From assembly GCA_030646555.1 (NCBI GenBank), contig JAUSKP010000056.1, positions 1 to 26,968 of the forward strand: 26,968 bases of DNA, in the 5' to 3' direction. This DNA comes from a bacterium (GTDB taxonomy: Bacteria; Patescibacteriota; Minisyncoccia; UBA6257; 02-FULL-45-10c). Positions within the stretch are counted from its first letter, which is position 1. The number at the start of each line of letters is the position of its first letter. Of this stretch, positions 15,341 through 22,561 are shown in pieces. Made by a program: the position numbers and the translations under genes. The notes beneath the pieces were generated by a model. The model saw only the letters and a program-made list of their open reading frames with translations, did not search any database and was not told the DNA's origin.

Positions 15341-16200
15341 TATTTCCTTTTTAGGTCCTTACCATAAACACCAGTCAAAAGATCAAAATCTTTTTTACTG
15401 GATACTAACAATTCAATGTTTTTCTCTTCATTAGCCAACAGAACTACTAAGCCCTTCTTGTCTTTCGGCAATTTTTTCTTATACAAATCAATAAGCGCGG
15501 CAAAATCCTTTATAAAGCAATGCCCTCCCCCTCCGCGACCATTCTTATGCACCGGGTTGATATGCATCGGACCTATCCATGGATCAACAGCCATCAAATC
15601 CTTAAACACTTGCCAATCACAGCCCAATTCCGCCGACAGATCATAAAGAATGTTCATAAAAATTACCTTGGTGTAAAAAAAACTATTTCTGGCATATTTA
15701 AAAAGCTCGGCTTCGCGCGCCATGCAGATCTTAACTGAGGCGCTCTTAGGTAAAACGCTCAGAACCTCATCGGCTTTGACGCGATAAATAGCGCTGTCTT
15801 CCGGCAAGCCGATAATGTTGTGATACGGAGCGGCCACATCGCGAGCCGCGGTCATTTCCGTTAAAAATTCCGGCGAATGCATCACAAAAATATCCGGGTG
15901 TTCTTTCTGGATAAGCTCTGTGGATCCTGGAAGTATCGTAGACTTCAGAATAGCTATCTTGCCCTTACCGACAAGCCCAACGACTTCTTTTACAATGCCC
16001 AAATCAAATCCCTCCGGAGTGGTCGGTGTAGGCACGGCAATAAAAACGATATCACAATCTTTTATTTTGCTTTTGTTTTTTATGTATGGTTCTTCCTGAG
16101 AATAACGGACAACGTTAAATCCCCTTTTCTCAAAATCATCAGCATAATTTTTACCGATCCAGCCCTGGCCGATAAAACCAATCTTAATTTTATTTTTCAT
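15340..16200 (-). CDS. UDP-glucose/GDP-mannose dehydrogenase family, short form
   Basis: A 286-residue NAD-dependent dehydrogenase that would oxidise a nucleotide hexose to a uronic acid by two hydride transfers. The Rossmann motif GFIGQGWIG is at 8-16, then VFIAVPTPTTP, STILPGST near 87-94, and SPEFLTEM (E111, E115). Lys168 and Asn172 in ELFKYARNSFFYTKVIF and the catalytic Cys228 with K231 and D232 in GRGGGGHCFIKD are all in place. The protein ends about 55 residues later, whereas typical members (400 or more residues) have a C-terminal UDP-binding domain, so it is a natural short form or needs a partner. I start at the ATG at 16200; an ATG at 16209 would add codons from an inserted element's repeat. 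It overlaps the next GT4 gene (TAATG). Confidence 0.85.
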   Translation of the reverse strand: MKNKIKIGFIGQGWIGKNYADDFEKRGFNVVRYSQEEPYIKNKSKIKDCDIVFIAVPTPTTPEGFDLGIVKEVVGLVGKGKIAILKSTILPGSTELIQKEHPDIFVMHSPEFLTEMTAARDVAAPYHNIIGLPEDSAIYRVKADEVLSVLPKSASVKICMAREAELFKYARNSFFYTKVIFMNILYDLSAELGCDWQVFKDLMAVDPWIGPMHINPVHKNGRGGGGHCFIKDFAALIDLYKKKLPKDKKGLVVLLANEEKNIELLVSSKKDFDLLTGVYGKDLKRK

Positions 16201-16337
16201 CCCACACATAACAAAGACTGGAAAGCATAGCTTTCTCTGACTTTGTTTTTTTATATTTATTTTATTTATACAACCTTTTTATCGACTAAGACATCCCCTT
16301 ACCAAACAAAGTGGTCTTTGTTATGTGTGGGATTCAT
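16196..16337 (-). mobile_element. Start-codon inverted-repeat element, gene-less copy 2
   Basis: A 132-bp element (16201-16332) has inverted-repeat ends ATCCCACACATAACAAAGAC. ATGAA (minus strand) flanks both ends at 16333-16337 and 16196-16200; the inner copy is the start of the dehydrogenase gene, the outer lies just after the TAA of the upstream GT4 gene. It holds a GAAAGC-ata-GCTTTC hairpin near one end and CAAAG-tggt-CTTTG at the other. The minus-strand reading MNPTHNKDHFVW-stop begins at the outer ATG, and VRESYAFQSLLCVG-stop ends at the inner ATGA. Confidence 0.85.
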
Positions 16338-16341
16338 TTTA

Positions 16342-17565
16342 TTAATTAAAACTTTCCTTATATAACTTTAAATATTGCTCTTTTGTTATCAAATTTTCAA
16401 GGGTCTTTTTACCTTCCAAAGAAAAAAGGTTTCTTCTTTTATTATCTTTTATTAATAGTTCTACCGCACTAACCAGCGCCTTTTCGTCGCCAACCGGAAA
16501 AACAACGCCGTTCTCGCCATCTTCAACGACTTCGCCTGCCAAGCCGACACCTGACATTACAACCGGCAATCCAGCTGCCATCGCTTCCATAACAGAACGG
16601 CCATAGCCTTCATAATTTGACGTTAAAAGGTATAAATCGGCTGTTTTATAATAAGAAAATAGCGTATCTTGAGCAACGAAAGGCTCAATTACAACATTTG
16701 ACAATTGACTTTTGACAATTAACTTTTGCAAAGTCTCACGCTCGGGACCGGAACCAACTATGACCAAACCAAGTTTAGGATATTTTTTAACTAATTCCGC
16801 CATAGCTTCCAAAGCTAATCCTATATTTTTTTCCTTTGTCAGACGGGAAGCCATCAAGATAATAAAATCAAATTGAGGATATTTTTTGTGAAGATCGGCT
16901 TTGATTTGAGCGCTCTTGATGGCTTCCACATCAATAAGGATTGGTAGAACATCAATCTTCAAATTTTTAATTTTCCCTCTGTCATTCCCGCGAAAGCGGG
17001 AATCTAGGTTTCTGGATTCCGCATCAAGTGCGGAATGACAGAAAAGTTTAATTGGAAAATTTTTAACCAAAGACTGCTTAATTCGTTCACTTACTACTCT
17101 AATACCATCGGCTCTAGGAATTAAAAATTTAGCAAAGATAACTCTTAATTTATTAATAAAAGATTCTTGCCAAAAATATGGACTTAGGAAATCTGTATGA
17201 ATTTGGAGTTGGAGAGGAATTTTGTATATTTTCTTAAGCATCCAGCCGGCTAAACCGGATTCAAAGGGATCCTGGCTCGAGACAACGATATTGTCTCGGT
17301 AATTTTTAATTTTAAATTTTAAATTTTTAATTACTTGCCCCGAAATACTACATATATTCCAAAGATAAAAAAGCTTACAGATATGGTTTGTGGGATAAAT
17401 AAAGACATTTTCACCTATTTTTGCATCTTTATTGCCTAAATCTTTATGAGAAAAAACTATCACGTGAATTTCTTCAAATAATTTCCCGTAATCCGAATAA
17501 CGGTTCCAAATATCAGAATTCTTTTTGAATAAATTTCTATCCGAGCCGATTACTAAAAGATGCAT
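16342..17565 (-). CDS. Glycosyltransferase family 4 with an in-frame palindromic insert
   Basis: A 407-residue GT-B enzyme starting MHLLVIGSDRNLFKKNSDIW. The donor domain has FIILMASRLTKEKNIGLALEAM and the EX7E motif in NYEGYGRSVMEAMAAGLPVVMS. The middle segment CHSALDAESRNLDSRFRGND (near residues 176-197) is the translation of the double palindrome at 16979-17041, which is exactly 63 bases or 21 codons, and interrupts the linker before the donor domain (KIKNLKIDVLPILIDV). Because the insert is in a surface linker the enzyme may still work. It would add a sugar to the glycan in the cytoplasm. Upstream is a 127-base repeat-bearing gap; downstream is an inserted element, then the dehydrogenase. 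Confidence 0.92.
   Translation of the reverse strand: MHLLVIGSDRNLFKKNSDIWNRYSDYGKLFEEIHVIVFSHKDLGNKDAKIGENVFIYPTNHICKLFYLWNICSISGQVIKNLKFKIKNYRDNIVVSSQDPFESGLAGWMLKKIYKIPLQLQIHTDFLSPYFWQESFINKLRVIFAKFLIPRADGIRVVSERIKQSLVKNFPIKLFCHSALDAESRNLDSRFRGNDRGKIKNLKIDVLPILIDVEAIKSAQIKADLHKKYPQFDFIILMASRLTKEKNIGLALEAMAELVKKYPKLGLVIVGSGPERETLQKLIVKSQLSNVVIEPFVAQDTLFSYYKTADLYLLTSNYEGYGRSVMEAMAAGLPVVMSGVGLAGEVVEDGENGVVFPVGDEKALVSAVELLIKDNKRRNLFSLEGKKTLENLITKEQYLKLYKESFN
16979..17041. repeat. Double-palindrome repeat, 63 bp, gene-free form, in a GT4 gene
   Basis: Outer ends CTGTCATTCC/GGAATGACAG enclose two palindromes: ATTCCCGC-gaaa-GCGGGAAT (16984-17003) and ATTCCGCA-tcaag-TGCGGAAT (17016-17036), with inner ends AATCTAG and CTGGATT only 4 bases (GTTT) apart. 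The same two palindromes in the same relative order flank the GIY-YIG gene at 26402-26689. Its length is a multiple of three and the host frame stays open. Confidence 0.85.
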
Positions 17566-17615
17566 AAGAGTAATTTAATGATTTAAGGATTTAATAATTT
17601 AATGATTGTTCAGGA

Positions 17616-17689
17616 AACTAGATTGCCACGTCGCAGACTCCTCGCAATGACCCCGGTGAAAATACGAATATACACATACGAATGACAGA
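17616..17689. repeat. Degenerate ATTGC...GCAATGAC repeat
   Basis: The gap between two GT4 genes holds AAACTAGATTGCCACG...CTCGCAATGACCCCGGTGAAA, which recurs almost exactly at 19870-19920. The ATTGC and GCAAT ends pair as an inverted repeat. A trailing GAATGACAG resembles the end of the GTCATTCC family. No gene or clear promoter is visible in this gap. Confidence 0.6.
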
Positions 17690-17692
17690 ATG

Positions 17693-18697
17693 TTATAGAT
17701 TTTTATAAATTTCTAAAAAATTATCCGTTATCTCCTTCCACGAATGGGTAAATTTAAAACCGGAAACCCTTTTCCTATATTCAGCATAATTTTTATCATC
17801 GGCTAGAAACAGGATCTTTTCCACAATGCCGCTCGTGTCTGAAGGATCAATGAATACCCCTATACCCCCTAATTTATCATAAAAACCCGTCTCCTTGGTC
17901 AATATAAAAGGTTTATCGGCTCTAATGGCATCTAATATGAAATTAGGGCTGATATCACTTAAAGAAGGCAGGATTACCGCATAACATGACCTCATCTTCT
18001 CAGCCAGTTCAGCATGGGACATTTTGCTGATGATCTCGAGCTTTATTCTAGGATCCCTTTTTTGAGCCTGAGCGAAAGCGGTTTTGAGCCGCTCCAAATT
18101 TTTAAGCCTAATCGGCCTGCCGGCAAAAATATAATTCTTCTCCTTCGGCTCAAAACTTTTTATTTTCTCGCCATAAAAGTTTTCTACAACAAATAAATTT
18201 TTATTTTTAAGATCGTAATTTTCGCTTATTATTTCTTTTTGCCAATCCGTACTGAACACAAGCGCGGAACAATTGTTAAAAACGTATTCCGATAAAGAAA
18301 AAGTCAATTTTTGTTTAAATGACAATTCTGGTTTTTTATCATAAAAATCTTTCAAGGTCATCATATCTCCGCTTTTTCCAATATAGCTTTCCCACAAAAA
18401 ATCTCCGGCCACGCGAACAACTATTTTTCTGTTAACCAGCTTTGCGGCAAAAACAGCGGGCAGTCCGACGCTAAAAGTGTCCAGGGCTATCACAAGATCG
18501 GCTCTTATCATATCGGGCAATATCTTGAAAAAATAAAAAATGTGCCTAATCCCGACCGGCATCTTTTTTTCCTTGTTATAGCTAGCTACCGCCACATCGT
18601 TGCCCCGGAGTATCAGCTCTTCCGCGATATTTTTCGCATATTCGGCGGGTCCGCCAATATCCGGAGGATAAATGCCGGTACAAATAAGAATATTCAT
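17693..18697 (-). CDS. Glycosyltransferase family 4-like protein
   Basis: A 334-residue GT-B protein beginning MNILICTGIYPPDIGGPAEYAKNIAEELILRGNDV, whose GGPAEYA loop is typical of the N-terminal GT4 domain. The donor domain starts NYIFAGRPIRLKNLERLKTAFAQA. The late segment SCYAVILPSLSDISPNFILDAIRADKPFILT occupies the place of the EX7E motif but lacks the first Glu (SDISPNFILDA), as seen in some divergent GT4 enzymes, so donor use may differ or activity may be lost. The gene is 11 bases from the GT4 gene upstream and followed by a 127-base repeat-bearing gap. It probably acts on the same glycan as its neighbours. Confidence 0.87.
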   Translation of the reverse strand: MNILICTGIYPPDIGGPAEYAKNIAEELILRGNDVAVASYNKEKKMPVGIRHIFYFFKILPDMIRADLVIALDTFSVGLPAVFAAKLVNRKIVVRVAGDFLWESYIGKSGDMMTLKDFYDKKPELSFKQKLTFSLSEYVFNNCSALVFSTDWQKEIISENYDLKNKNLFVVENFYGEKIKSFEPKEKNYIFAGRPIRLKNLERLKTAFAQAQKRDPRIKLEIISKMSHAELAEKMRSCYAVILPSLSDISPNFILDAIRADKPFILTKETGFYDKLGGIGVFIDPSDTSGIVEKILFLADDKNYAEYRKRVSGFKFTHSWKEITDNFLEIYKNL

Positions 18698-18708
18698 AAT
18701 ATAATGAT

Positions 18709-19851
18709 TTAATGATTGTACACTTTTTCGGTTTCAGAGACCATTTTTTTAAGACTAAACCTTTCTTTAACTACTTCCTTCGCTTTTAAAGAGAGTTCTT
18801 TGGCAACGACTTTGTTTTCTATGAGCCCACCAATTGCGCGAGCCAGGGCCTCCGGACTTCTCTGGGCAACCATAAGGCCATTTTCATGATTTTTAATTAA
18901 TTCCGGCATTCCCCCTGCCTCCGTAATTACGATTGGCAGTTCCGCGGCCATCGCCTCCAATAAAATATAGGGCAGGCCCTCTTTTACAGAAGACATGGCA
19001 AAAACATCAAAAGCTTTTAGATATTGCGCATCGTTTCCTGTCGGTGGAACAATAAAGAACCTATCATCTAACTCAAAATTTTTAATTTTAAGTTTTAAAT
19101 TTTTAAACTCCGGACCTTCTCCAATAATAAAAAAATAAGCATTCGGAATTAATTTTGCCGCCCCGATAAAAGTTTCATAATTCTTTTCTTTCACTAATCT
19201 GCCTATGGAGCCAATCCAAGACCAATTTTTATTCTTAATTCCTAATTCATTATTCATTATTCTGTTCCGCGCTTCTTTCTTGCTCAAAAACTTCATATTC
19301 GCATCTATTCCATTGTGAATTTTTACTAATTTTTCAGGCTCACAAATATCATATTCTAAGGCCAAATTATAATCATATCCAGAAACACAAATTATTTTAT
19401 CAGTAAATAAGCCCGCAATTTTATGAAGAAAGATATAAAATAGCCTTACTAGCCATTTTAATTCGTTGGTATGATTAAAAACCCAGCCGTGAGCGGTAAA
19501 TACGACCGCGACACGTGACCCTCCGTCGCCAAGGCTTTGGCGGGCAGGCATGTGACATGTGACATTGAACAATTTAGCGGCAATTGCGCCTATTACGCCG
19601 GCCTTAGAACTATTTGAATGTACAATGTCCGGCCGTTCAAGTTTAAATATTTTTAATAACTCAAATACGGCCAGCCAATCGTTTATAAAAAATAACCAGG
19701 GATAAGTTTTATTTGATAACCAACGAGATTCTACTCCGCCATAAATAATTTTAGCTTCAAACTTATTTTTATCTAAATTTTCCGCCAAATCTTTAACATA
19801 TTTTTGAGCTCCGCCTATTCCGGATTTTGTTAAGATGTATAAAATTTTCAT
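18709..19851 (-). CDS. Glycosyltransferase family 4 with an in-frame repeat insert
   Basis: A 380-residue GT-B enzyme: MKILYILTKSGIGGAQKYVKDLAENL (acceptor-domain GGAQ loop), SKAGVIGAIAAKL, VFTAHGWVFN, then donor domain WSWIGSIGRLVKEKNYETFIGAA and an EX7E motif in SSVKEGLPYILLEAMAAELPIVIT. The C-terminal half is ordinary. Between NVTC and VVFTAHGW, where relatives run straight from strand to strand, lies a foreign HMPARQSLGDGGSRVA segment encoded by a palindrome at about 19509-19563, in frame. It is the first gene of the minus-strand run 19851-11938 and is divergent from the GT4 gene at 20043, separated by a 191-base gap with hairpins. Confidence 0.92.
   Translation of the reverse strand: MKILYILTKSGIGGAQKYVKDLAENLDKNKFEAKIIYGGVESRWLSNKTYPWLFFINDWLAVFELLKIFKLERPDIVHSNSSKAGVIGAIAAKLFNVTCHMPARQSLGDGGSRVAVVFTAHGWVFNHTNELKWLVRLFYIFLHKIAGLFTDKIICVSGYDYNLALEYDICEPEKLVKIHNGIDANMKFLSKKEARNRIMNNELGIKNKNWSWIGSIGRLVKEKNYETFIGAAKLIPNAYFFIIGEGPEFKNLKLKIKNFELDDRFFIVPPTGNDAQYLKAFDVFAMSSVKEGLPYILLEAMAAELPIVITEAGGMPELIKNHENGLMVAQRSPEALARAIGGLIENKVVAKELSLKAKEVVKERFSLKKMVSETEKVYNH
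19509..19563. repeat. Palindromic insert in a GT4 gene
   Basis: A central CGCCAAGGCTTTGGCG palindrome is flanked by CACGTGAC on one side and CATGTGACATGTGAC on the other. It is translated in frame as part of HMPARQSLGDGGSRVA. The core resembles the CGCTAAAGCTA-GG cores at 22514-22539 and 24834-24857. Confidence 0.55.
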
Positions 19852-19871
19852 AGTATTTAAAATTAAATAAA

Positions 19872-19949
19872 CTAGATTGCCACGCCCCGCAAAGCGGGGC
19901 TCGCAATGACCCCGGTGAAATGGTGTGGCAAAGCCACAATTTCACGGGG
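19872..19949. repeat. Two strong hairpin repeats in a divergent intergenic region
   Basis: ATTGCcacGCCCCGC-aaa-GCGGGGCtcGCAAT (about 19876-19907) is followed directly by CCCCGGTGAAATggTGTGGC-aaa-GCCACAATTTCACGGGG (19910-19949). The first 50 bases match the repeat at 17616-17689. Lying between divergently transcribed GT4 genes, they may insulate the two units or simply mark repeat insertion. Confidence 0.75.
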
Positions 19950-20000
19950 CAGGCAGAAAGAGCCTACTTATCTATTATAAAACAATCTAAATGACTAATT

Positions 20001-20009
20001 TGTTATAAT
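20001..20009 (+). promoter_or_regulatory. Extended -10 promoter for the GT4-rmlB-rmlA unit
   Basis: TGTTATAAT is a perfect extended -10 (TGn TATAAT). An expected start near 20016 leaves a leader of about 27 bases before the ATG at 20043. No good -35 is seen 16-18 bases upstream, as is common for extended -10 promoters. No Shine-Dalgarno sequence precedes the ATG. Confidence 0.55.
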
Positions 20010-20042
20010 TACATTGTTACTTATAGATATTAGATTCTTATT

Positions 20043-21236
20043 ATGAACATTGCTTTATTTACTCTTGCATACGCCCCCTTTGAGGGCGGGGCTGAAATAG
20101 CCGCCCGGGAAATAATAAGCCGCTTAAAAGGTCTTAATTTCACCATTTTTACCTATAAATTCAATAGGGATTGGCTATCTTTTGAAAAAAATAATAACCA
20201 CGACATCGTAAGGGTCGGGCTAGGAAAATCTGTTAAAACCAATAAAGGCGGGACCAAAAAATATTATGGCCGTATTTGGGATAAAATTTATTTTGTTTAT
20301 AGGGCCTGGCAAGAAGCGGAAAAAGTCCATAAGCGCAAAAGGTTTGAGGTGATCTGGGCTTTAATGGCTTCGTACGGCGGAGTTGCGGCATTACTTTTTA
20401 AAATGAATCATCCCGGCGTACCCCTGCTTCTTACCCTGCAAGAAGGCGATAGCGAAAAGCATCTGGTGTTTGGGAAGTTTGGTTTGGTGGGTTGGTTTGG
20501 AAAAAAAATAATTAAGAATGCTAATTTTATTCAACCGATCAGTAAATATCTGGCCGACTTTGCTATCAAAAGAAGCGCGAGTTGTCCAATAGAGGTGGTG
20601 CCGAATGGTGTAGATATAGATTTATTTCAGACCGGGTATAAAGAATCGGAAATAAAATTAATGCGGGATAATTTGGGCATAAAAGATGAATACGTAATTT
20701 TAACTACATCCAGATTAGTATATAAAAATGGCGTAGATATTTTAATTAGGGCGGCGGCTAAATTAAAAGAAACCAGGCCCAATATAAAACTTCTTATAAT
20801 TGGCGATGGGCCAGAATTAAATAAATTAAAAAATCAAAGTCAAAAATTGAAAGTTGATAACAATATTTTATTTTTGGGCCAGATTCCGCAGAAAGATCTG
20901 CCTATTTATTTCAGAATATCCGATGTTTTTGTACGCGCTTCTAGGTCAGAGGGCCTGGGCAATTCTTTTTTGGAAGCCATGGCTGCCGGCATTCCGGTGA
21001 TCGGCACTCCAGTCGGTGGAATCGTGGATTTTTTGAGTAATGGGCACACCGGTTTATTGGCCACCCCCGAAGATCCGGACAATTTAGCCGAAAAGATCAA
21101 TTATATTTTAAGCCATCAGGATATAAAGAATAATGTCATTAAAAACGGGTTAGCGTTGGTAGAAAAACATTACTCTTGGGATATTGTCGCGGAGAAAATG
21201 AAAAGAATATTTATTTTAATCAATACAAATAATTAG
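20043..21236 (+). CDS. Glycosyltransferase family 4
   Basis: A 397-residue GT-B enzyme. It begins MNIALFTLAYAPFEGGAEIAAREI, has the inter-domain VVPNGVDIDLF, the donor-domain segment VILTTSRLVYKNGVDILIRAA, and the EX7E signature EGLGNSFLEAMAAGIPVIGT. All landmarks are intact and there is no repeat insert. It is the first gene of a plus-strand unit that continues, after a GIY-YIG-bearing element, into rmlB and rmlA, so a dTDP-deoxysugar donor is a reasonable guess but not shown by sequence. A perfect extended -10 lies upstream. Before the element inserted, only about 14 bases separated its TAG from the rmlB start. Confidence 0.94.
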   Translation: MNIALFTLAYAPFEGGAEIAAREIISRLKGLNFTIFTYKFNRDWLSFEKNNNHDIVRVGLGKSVKTNKGGTKKYYGRIWDKIYFVYRAWQEAEKVHKRKRFEVIWALMASYGGVAALLFKMNHPGVPLLLTLQEGDSEKHLVFGKFGLVGWFGKKIIKNANFIQPISKYLADFAIKRSASCPIEVVPNGVDIDLFQTGYKESEIKLMRDNLGIKDEYVILTTSRLVYKNGVDILIRAAAKLKETRPNIKLLIIGDGPELNKLKNQSQKLKVDNNILFLGQIPQKDLPIYFRISDVFVRASRSEGLGNSFLEAMAAGIPVIGTPVGGIVDFLSNGHTGLLATPEDPDNLAEKINYILSHQDIKNNVIKNGLALVEKHYSWDIVAEKMKRIFILINTNN

Positions 21237-21251
21237 GATAAGCTTACTATT

Positions 21252-21555
21252 ATGAATCCCACACATAACTTACACCGATTATGCATTGCGTTTATTTATT
21301 ACAATCACTAAAAAATAAAAGTTTATATATCGGTTGCACTTCGGATTTAAAAAAGAGATTATTAATGCATAATCAAGGAAAATCATTTCATACTAAAAAA
21401 CATATGCCCTGGAAATTAATATATTGTGAAGCTTACAGTTCAAAGCAAGATGCTTATAGTCGCGAGCAATCATTAAAGCTACGCGCTCAAGGATTACGAC
21501 GTCTCAAAGAGAGACTAAGTGGTTCGTTGGTGGTGTAAGTTATGTGTGGGATGAA
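21252..21555 (+). mobile_element. Start-codon inverted-repeat element carrying a GIY-YIG gene (copy 4)
   Basis: A 294-bp element (21257-21550) has perfect 20-21 bp terminal inverted repeats: TCCCACACATAACTTACACC at 21257-21276 and its complement at 21532-21551. ATGAA flanks both sides (21252-21256 and 21551-21555), and the right copy is the rmlB start codon. The outer 13 bases of the repeat (TCCCACACATAAC) are identical to those of the gene-less copies at 16196 and 26183; the inner 7 differ (TTACACC against AAAGACC). A single small GIY-YIG gene nearly fills the interior and its TAA stop lies inside the right repeat. Confidence 0.88.
21281..21538 (+). CDS. Single-domain GIY-YIG endonuclease (UPF0213/YhbQ-like)
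   Basis: An 85-residue protein that is just the nuclease domain. The GIY half is V4-Y5-L6, the YIG half Y16-I17-G18 in SLYIGCTSDLKKRLLMHNQG with the conserved R26 and H30, and the metal-binding Glu is E62 in AYSREQSLK. The family cuts DNA with one metal ion; many members are homing or mobile-element nucleases, others repair enzymes. The gene fills an inverted-repeat element that sits at the rmlB start codon, and its TAA is part of the right terminal repeat (GGTGTAAG), so gene and element form one unit. No separate DNA-binding domain is present. A role in moving the element is inference from location. Confidence 0.92.
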   Translation: MHCVYLLQSLKNKSLYIGCTSDLKKRLLMHNQGKSFHTKKHMPWKLIYCEAYSSKQDAYSREQSLKLRAQGLRRLKERLSGSLVV

Positions 21556-22561
21556 AATATTAGTGACGGGCGGAGCCGGATTTATCGGTTCCAATTTTAT
21601 ACATTATTGGTTAAAAAATAATCCTTCCGACAAGATCGTTAATTTGTACAAACTCACTTATGCCGGCAATTTGGATAATTTAAAAAGCGTTGAAAAAAAT
21701 AAAAATTATTCCTTTGTAAAAGGAGATATTTGCGACCCGGCTTTGGTGAACACACTGGTAAAAGATACCGATCTCATTGTCCACTTTGCCGCCGAAAGCC
21801 ACGTTGACAGATCGATCACCGATTGTAGCGAATTCATTAAAACCAACATTGAGGGCACTCAAATTTTATTGGATGCCGCAAAAAATAACGGCTTGATCCG
21901 TTTCCATCATATTTCCACCGATGAAGTTTTCGGTTCTCTTCAGATTAATGATCCTAAATTTACCGAGACAACGCCTTACGATCCCCGTTCGCCTTATAGC
22001 GCATCCAAGGCGGCCTCGGATCATTTGGTAAGGGCCTATTATCATACCCATAAATTGCCGATCACAATTTCCAATTGTTCCAATAATTACGGGCCGTATC
22101 AATTTCCGGAAAAATTAATACCTCTATGTATTACAAATTTATTAACCGAAAAAAAACTTCCGCTATACGGCAAGGGCGACAACGTACGCGATTGGATATT
22201 TGTTGATGATCATATAAGAGGATTGGAAATGATAATAAAGAAGGGTAAAATAGGAGAAACGTACTGCCTTGGAGGCGACAATGAGATAACGAATCTGGAA
22301 CTGATTAGAAAGATCCTGTCGGCTATGGGATTCGGGGAAGAAATGATCCAATTCGTGAATGATAGGCCCGGCCACGACTTTCGCTACGCAATTGATTTTC
22401 AAAAAGCTAAAAAAGAATTGGGATGGAAACCCATCTTTAATTTCGATGAAGGACTTAAAGAAACGATAAATTGGTATAAACAAAATCCGGAGTGGTGGAA
22501 GAAATTAATTAAACCCGCCGACGCTAAAGCTATGGCGGGCGAAGTAAAAAACACAAAATGA
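21551..22561 (+). CDS. rfbB: dTDP-glucose 4,6-dehydratase
   Basis: A 336-residue extended SDR enzyme converting dTDP-glucose to dTDP-4-keto-6-deoxyglucose (also called rmlB). NAD-binding TGGAGFIG is at 6-13, TYAGNLDNLK at 36-45, catalytic STDEVFG (T123, D124, E125) and Y149xxxK153 in SPYSASKAASDH; RPGHDFRYAIDFQKAKKELGW is the family's C-terminal signature. After WKKLIK the last 15 residues (PADAKAMAGEVKNTK) come from a palindrome at 22514-22539 and are a foreign tail. I start at the ATG at 21551, the natural ATGAAAATATTAG start; the ATG at 21542 belongs to the terminal repeat of the inserted element. Its TGA overlaps the rmlA ATG (ATGA). RmlC and RmlD, needed for rhamnose, are not in the window. 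Confidence 0.96.
   Translation: MKILVTGGAGFIGSNFIHYWLKNNPSDKIVNLYKLTYAGNLDNLKSVEKNKNYSFVKGDICDPALVNTLVKDTDLIVHFAAESHVDRSITDCSEFIKTNIEGTQILLDAAKNNGLIRFHHISTDEVFGSLQINDPKFTETTPYDPRSPYSASKAASDHLVRAYYHTHKLPITISNCSNNYGPYQFPEKLIPLCITNLLTEKKLPLYGKGDNVRDWIFVDDHIRGLEMIIKKGKIGETYCLGGDNEITNLELIRKILSAMGFGEEMIQFVNDRPGHDFRYAIDFQKAKKELGWKPIFNFDEGLKETINWYKQNPEWWKKLIKPADAKAMAGEVKNTK
22514..22539. repeat. Palindromic insert at the 3' end of rfbB
   Basis: CCCGCC (22514-22519) and GGCGGG (22534-22539) enclose GACGCTAAAGCTAT. Translated, it gives PADAKAMAG, extending RmlB past its normal end. The core CGCTAAAGCTA-GG also occurs in the insert at 24834-24857. Confidence 0.6.

Noticed and set aside
17616..17689. 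Possible CRISPR remnant because similar repeat units recur at 17616, 19872 and 25316
   Set aside because: The units are far apart and within or between genes, differ in sequence, have no regular spacers, and there are no cas genes.
21252..21555. Group I intron with a GIY-YIG homing gene
   Set aside because: Only about 40 non-coding bases remain apart from the ORF, too few for a catalytic intron core, and the unit lies between genes rather than inside one.
21252..21555. IS200/IS605-type or DDE insertion sequence
   Set aside because: No Y1 or DDE transposase is encoded; the only ORF is a complete GIY-YIG nuclease domain.
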